Shown piece by piece: positions 63,755 through 64,000 of a DNA stretch of 64,000 bases; the first letter of the stretch is position 1; each line of letters begins with the position of its first letter. The translations under genes were made by a program, and so were the position numbers. The notes under the pieces were generated by a model, which did no database searches, was not told the DNA's origin, and saw only the letters and a list, made by a program, of their open reading frames with translations. The DNA comes from Phytopseudomonas seleniipraecipitans (GTDB lineage: Bacteria > Pseudomonadota > Gammaproteobacteria > Pseudomonadales > Pseudomonadaceae), in NCBI RefSeq assembly GCF_900102335.1, contig NZ_FNBM01000001.1:954283-1018282 (forward strand). Direction: 5' to 3'.

Positions 63755-63886
63755 GAAACCGCCGCCTCTGTCCCAGTCATACCCACCTCGCGGTCTGCCC
63801 ATTCAACGCGCTGATGATGGATAGGCATCGCCTGCGCCTTCGCTACACTCGGGCTGACTTTCATTGGCCAGCAGGGCAGGTTGCGT

Positions 63887-64000
63887 ATGCACAATCGCAT
63901 GATGATCACAGGTGCCGGATCCGGCTTGGGGCGTGAAATCGCGCTGCGTTGGGCTCGCGAGGGTTGGCGTCTGGCGTTGTCCGACGTCAACGATGCTGGT
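63887..64000 (+). CDS. Short-chain dehydrogenase/reductase, N-terminal part
   Basis: The frame runs from ATG 63887 to the window end (38 codons). The Rossmann start is clear: MMITGAGSGLGREIALRWA with the TGxxxGxG cofactor motif, then LALSDVN, where the Asp after the second strand suggests NAD(H) preference. The rest of the gene lies outside, so the substrate is unknown. Confidence 0.85.
   Translation, partial: MHNRMMITGAGSGLGREIALRWAREGWRLALSDVNDAG

Noticed and set aside
63166..63990. Long open frames through the tandem repeat, with repeated peptide units
   Set aside because: The repeating peptides arise from the DNA repeat, and the frames differ between units with no start signals.

Overview
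The window is a GC-rich chromosomal segment of a Pseudomonas-type gammaproteobacterium. Protein sequences match the Pseudomonas families throughout: CysK, oligopeptidase B, the fli/flh/che/mot block, the HptB-HsbR-HsbA pathway and the ccm operon. A member of the P. stutzeri group (Stutzerimonas) would fit, but that is a guess. I saw no rRNA, tRNA, CRISPR array, transposase or prophage gene. Almost all of it is core genome. The accessory-looking parts are the repeat-filled gaps and a few inserted genes.

Region 1 (1-22.5 kb) is housekeeping and mixed genes: a TrmH-type RNA methyltransferase, an HNH nuclease of the YajD type, oligopeptidase B, a class II glutamine amidotransferase, a MoxR ATPase / GFA / VWA operon, a DUF748 protein, cysteine synthase CysK, an EamA transporter, a TonB-dependent receptor, a 41-residue basic small protein, the Aer-type aerotaxis receptor with its own FliA promoter, a DTW-domain tRNA-modifying enzyme, pirin, an MlaA-like protein coupled to an alpha/beta hydrolase, and a GH17 glucan enzyme. 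Between 14.3 and 14.65 kb there is a gene-free stretch that ends in a strong orphan terminator.

Region 2 (22.7-53.7 kb) is one long motility block, all on the + strand except for an inserted sodC. The order is comEA, fliEFGHIJ, hsbA-hsbR-hptB, fliK, fliLMNOPQR-flhB, (sodC, reverse strand), flhA-flhF-fleN-fliA, cheYZAB-motCD-parC-parP-cheW and a DUF2802 gene. It encodes the basal body MS-ring and switch, the export gate and ATPase complex, hook-length control, the flagellar placement and number regulators FlhF and FleN, the late sigma factor FliA, and a full chemotaxis signalling path with the second stator pair MotCD. Sigma-54 boxes (GG-N10-GC with good flanks) stand before fliE, fliK, fliL and flhA. 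FliA boxes stand before aer and parP. This gives the usual ordered cascade: sigma-54 with enhancer-binding regulators, then FliA.

Region 3 (53.7-64 kb) holds a reverse-strand pair made of a FlhB C-terminal-domain paralogue without the NPTH cleavage motif and a second FliK-like protein. It is divergent from the complete cytochrome c maturation operon ccmABCDEFGHI, whose genes mostly overlap by 4 bases. A small lipoprotein gene closes the operon. A gap of about 610 bp follows, with three ~110-bp tandem units of a palindrome-bounded repeat also found at 5.5 kb and 53.8 kb. The window ends inside a short-chain dehydrogenase gene.

The best leads are the FlhB-C/FliK2 pair, the palindromic repeat family, the sodC insertion between flhB and flhA, the perfect operator-like palindrome before pirin, the MlaA-like protein without a lipobox, and the orphan terminator at 14.6 kb.
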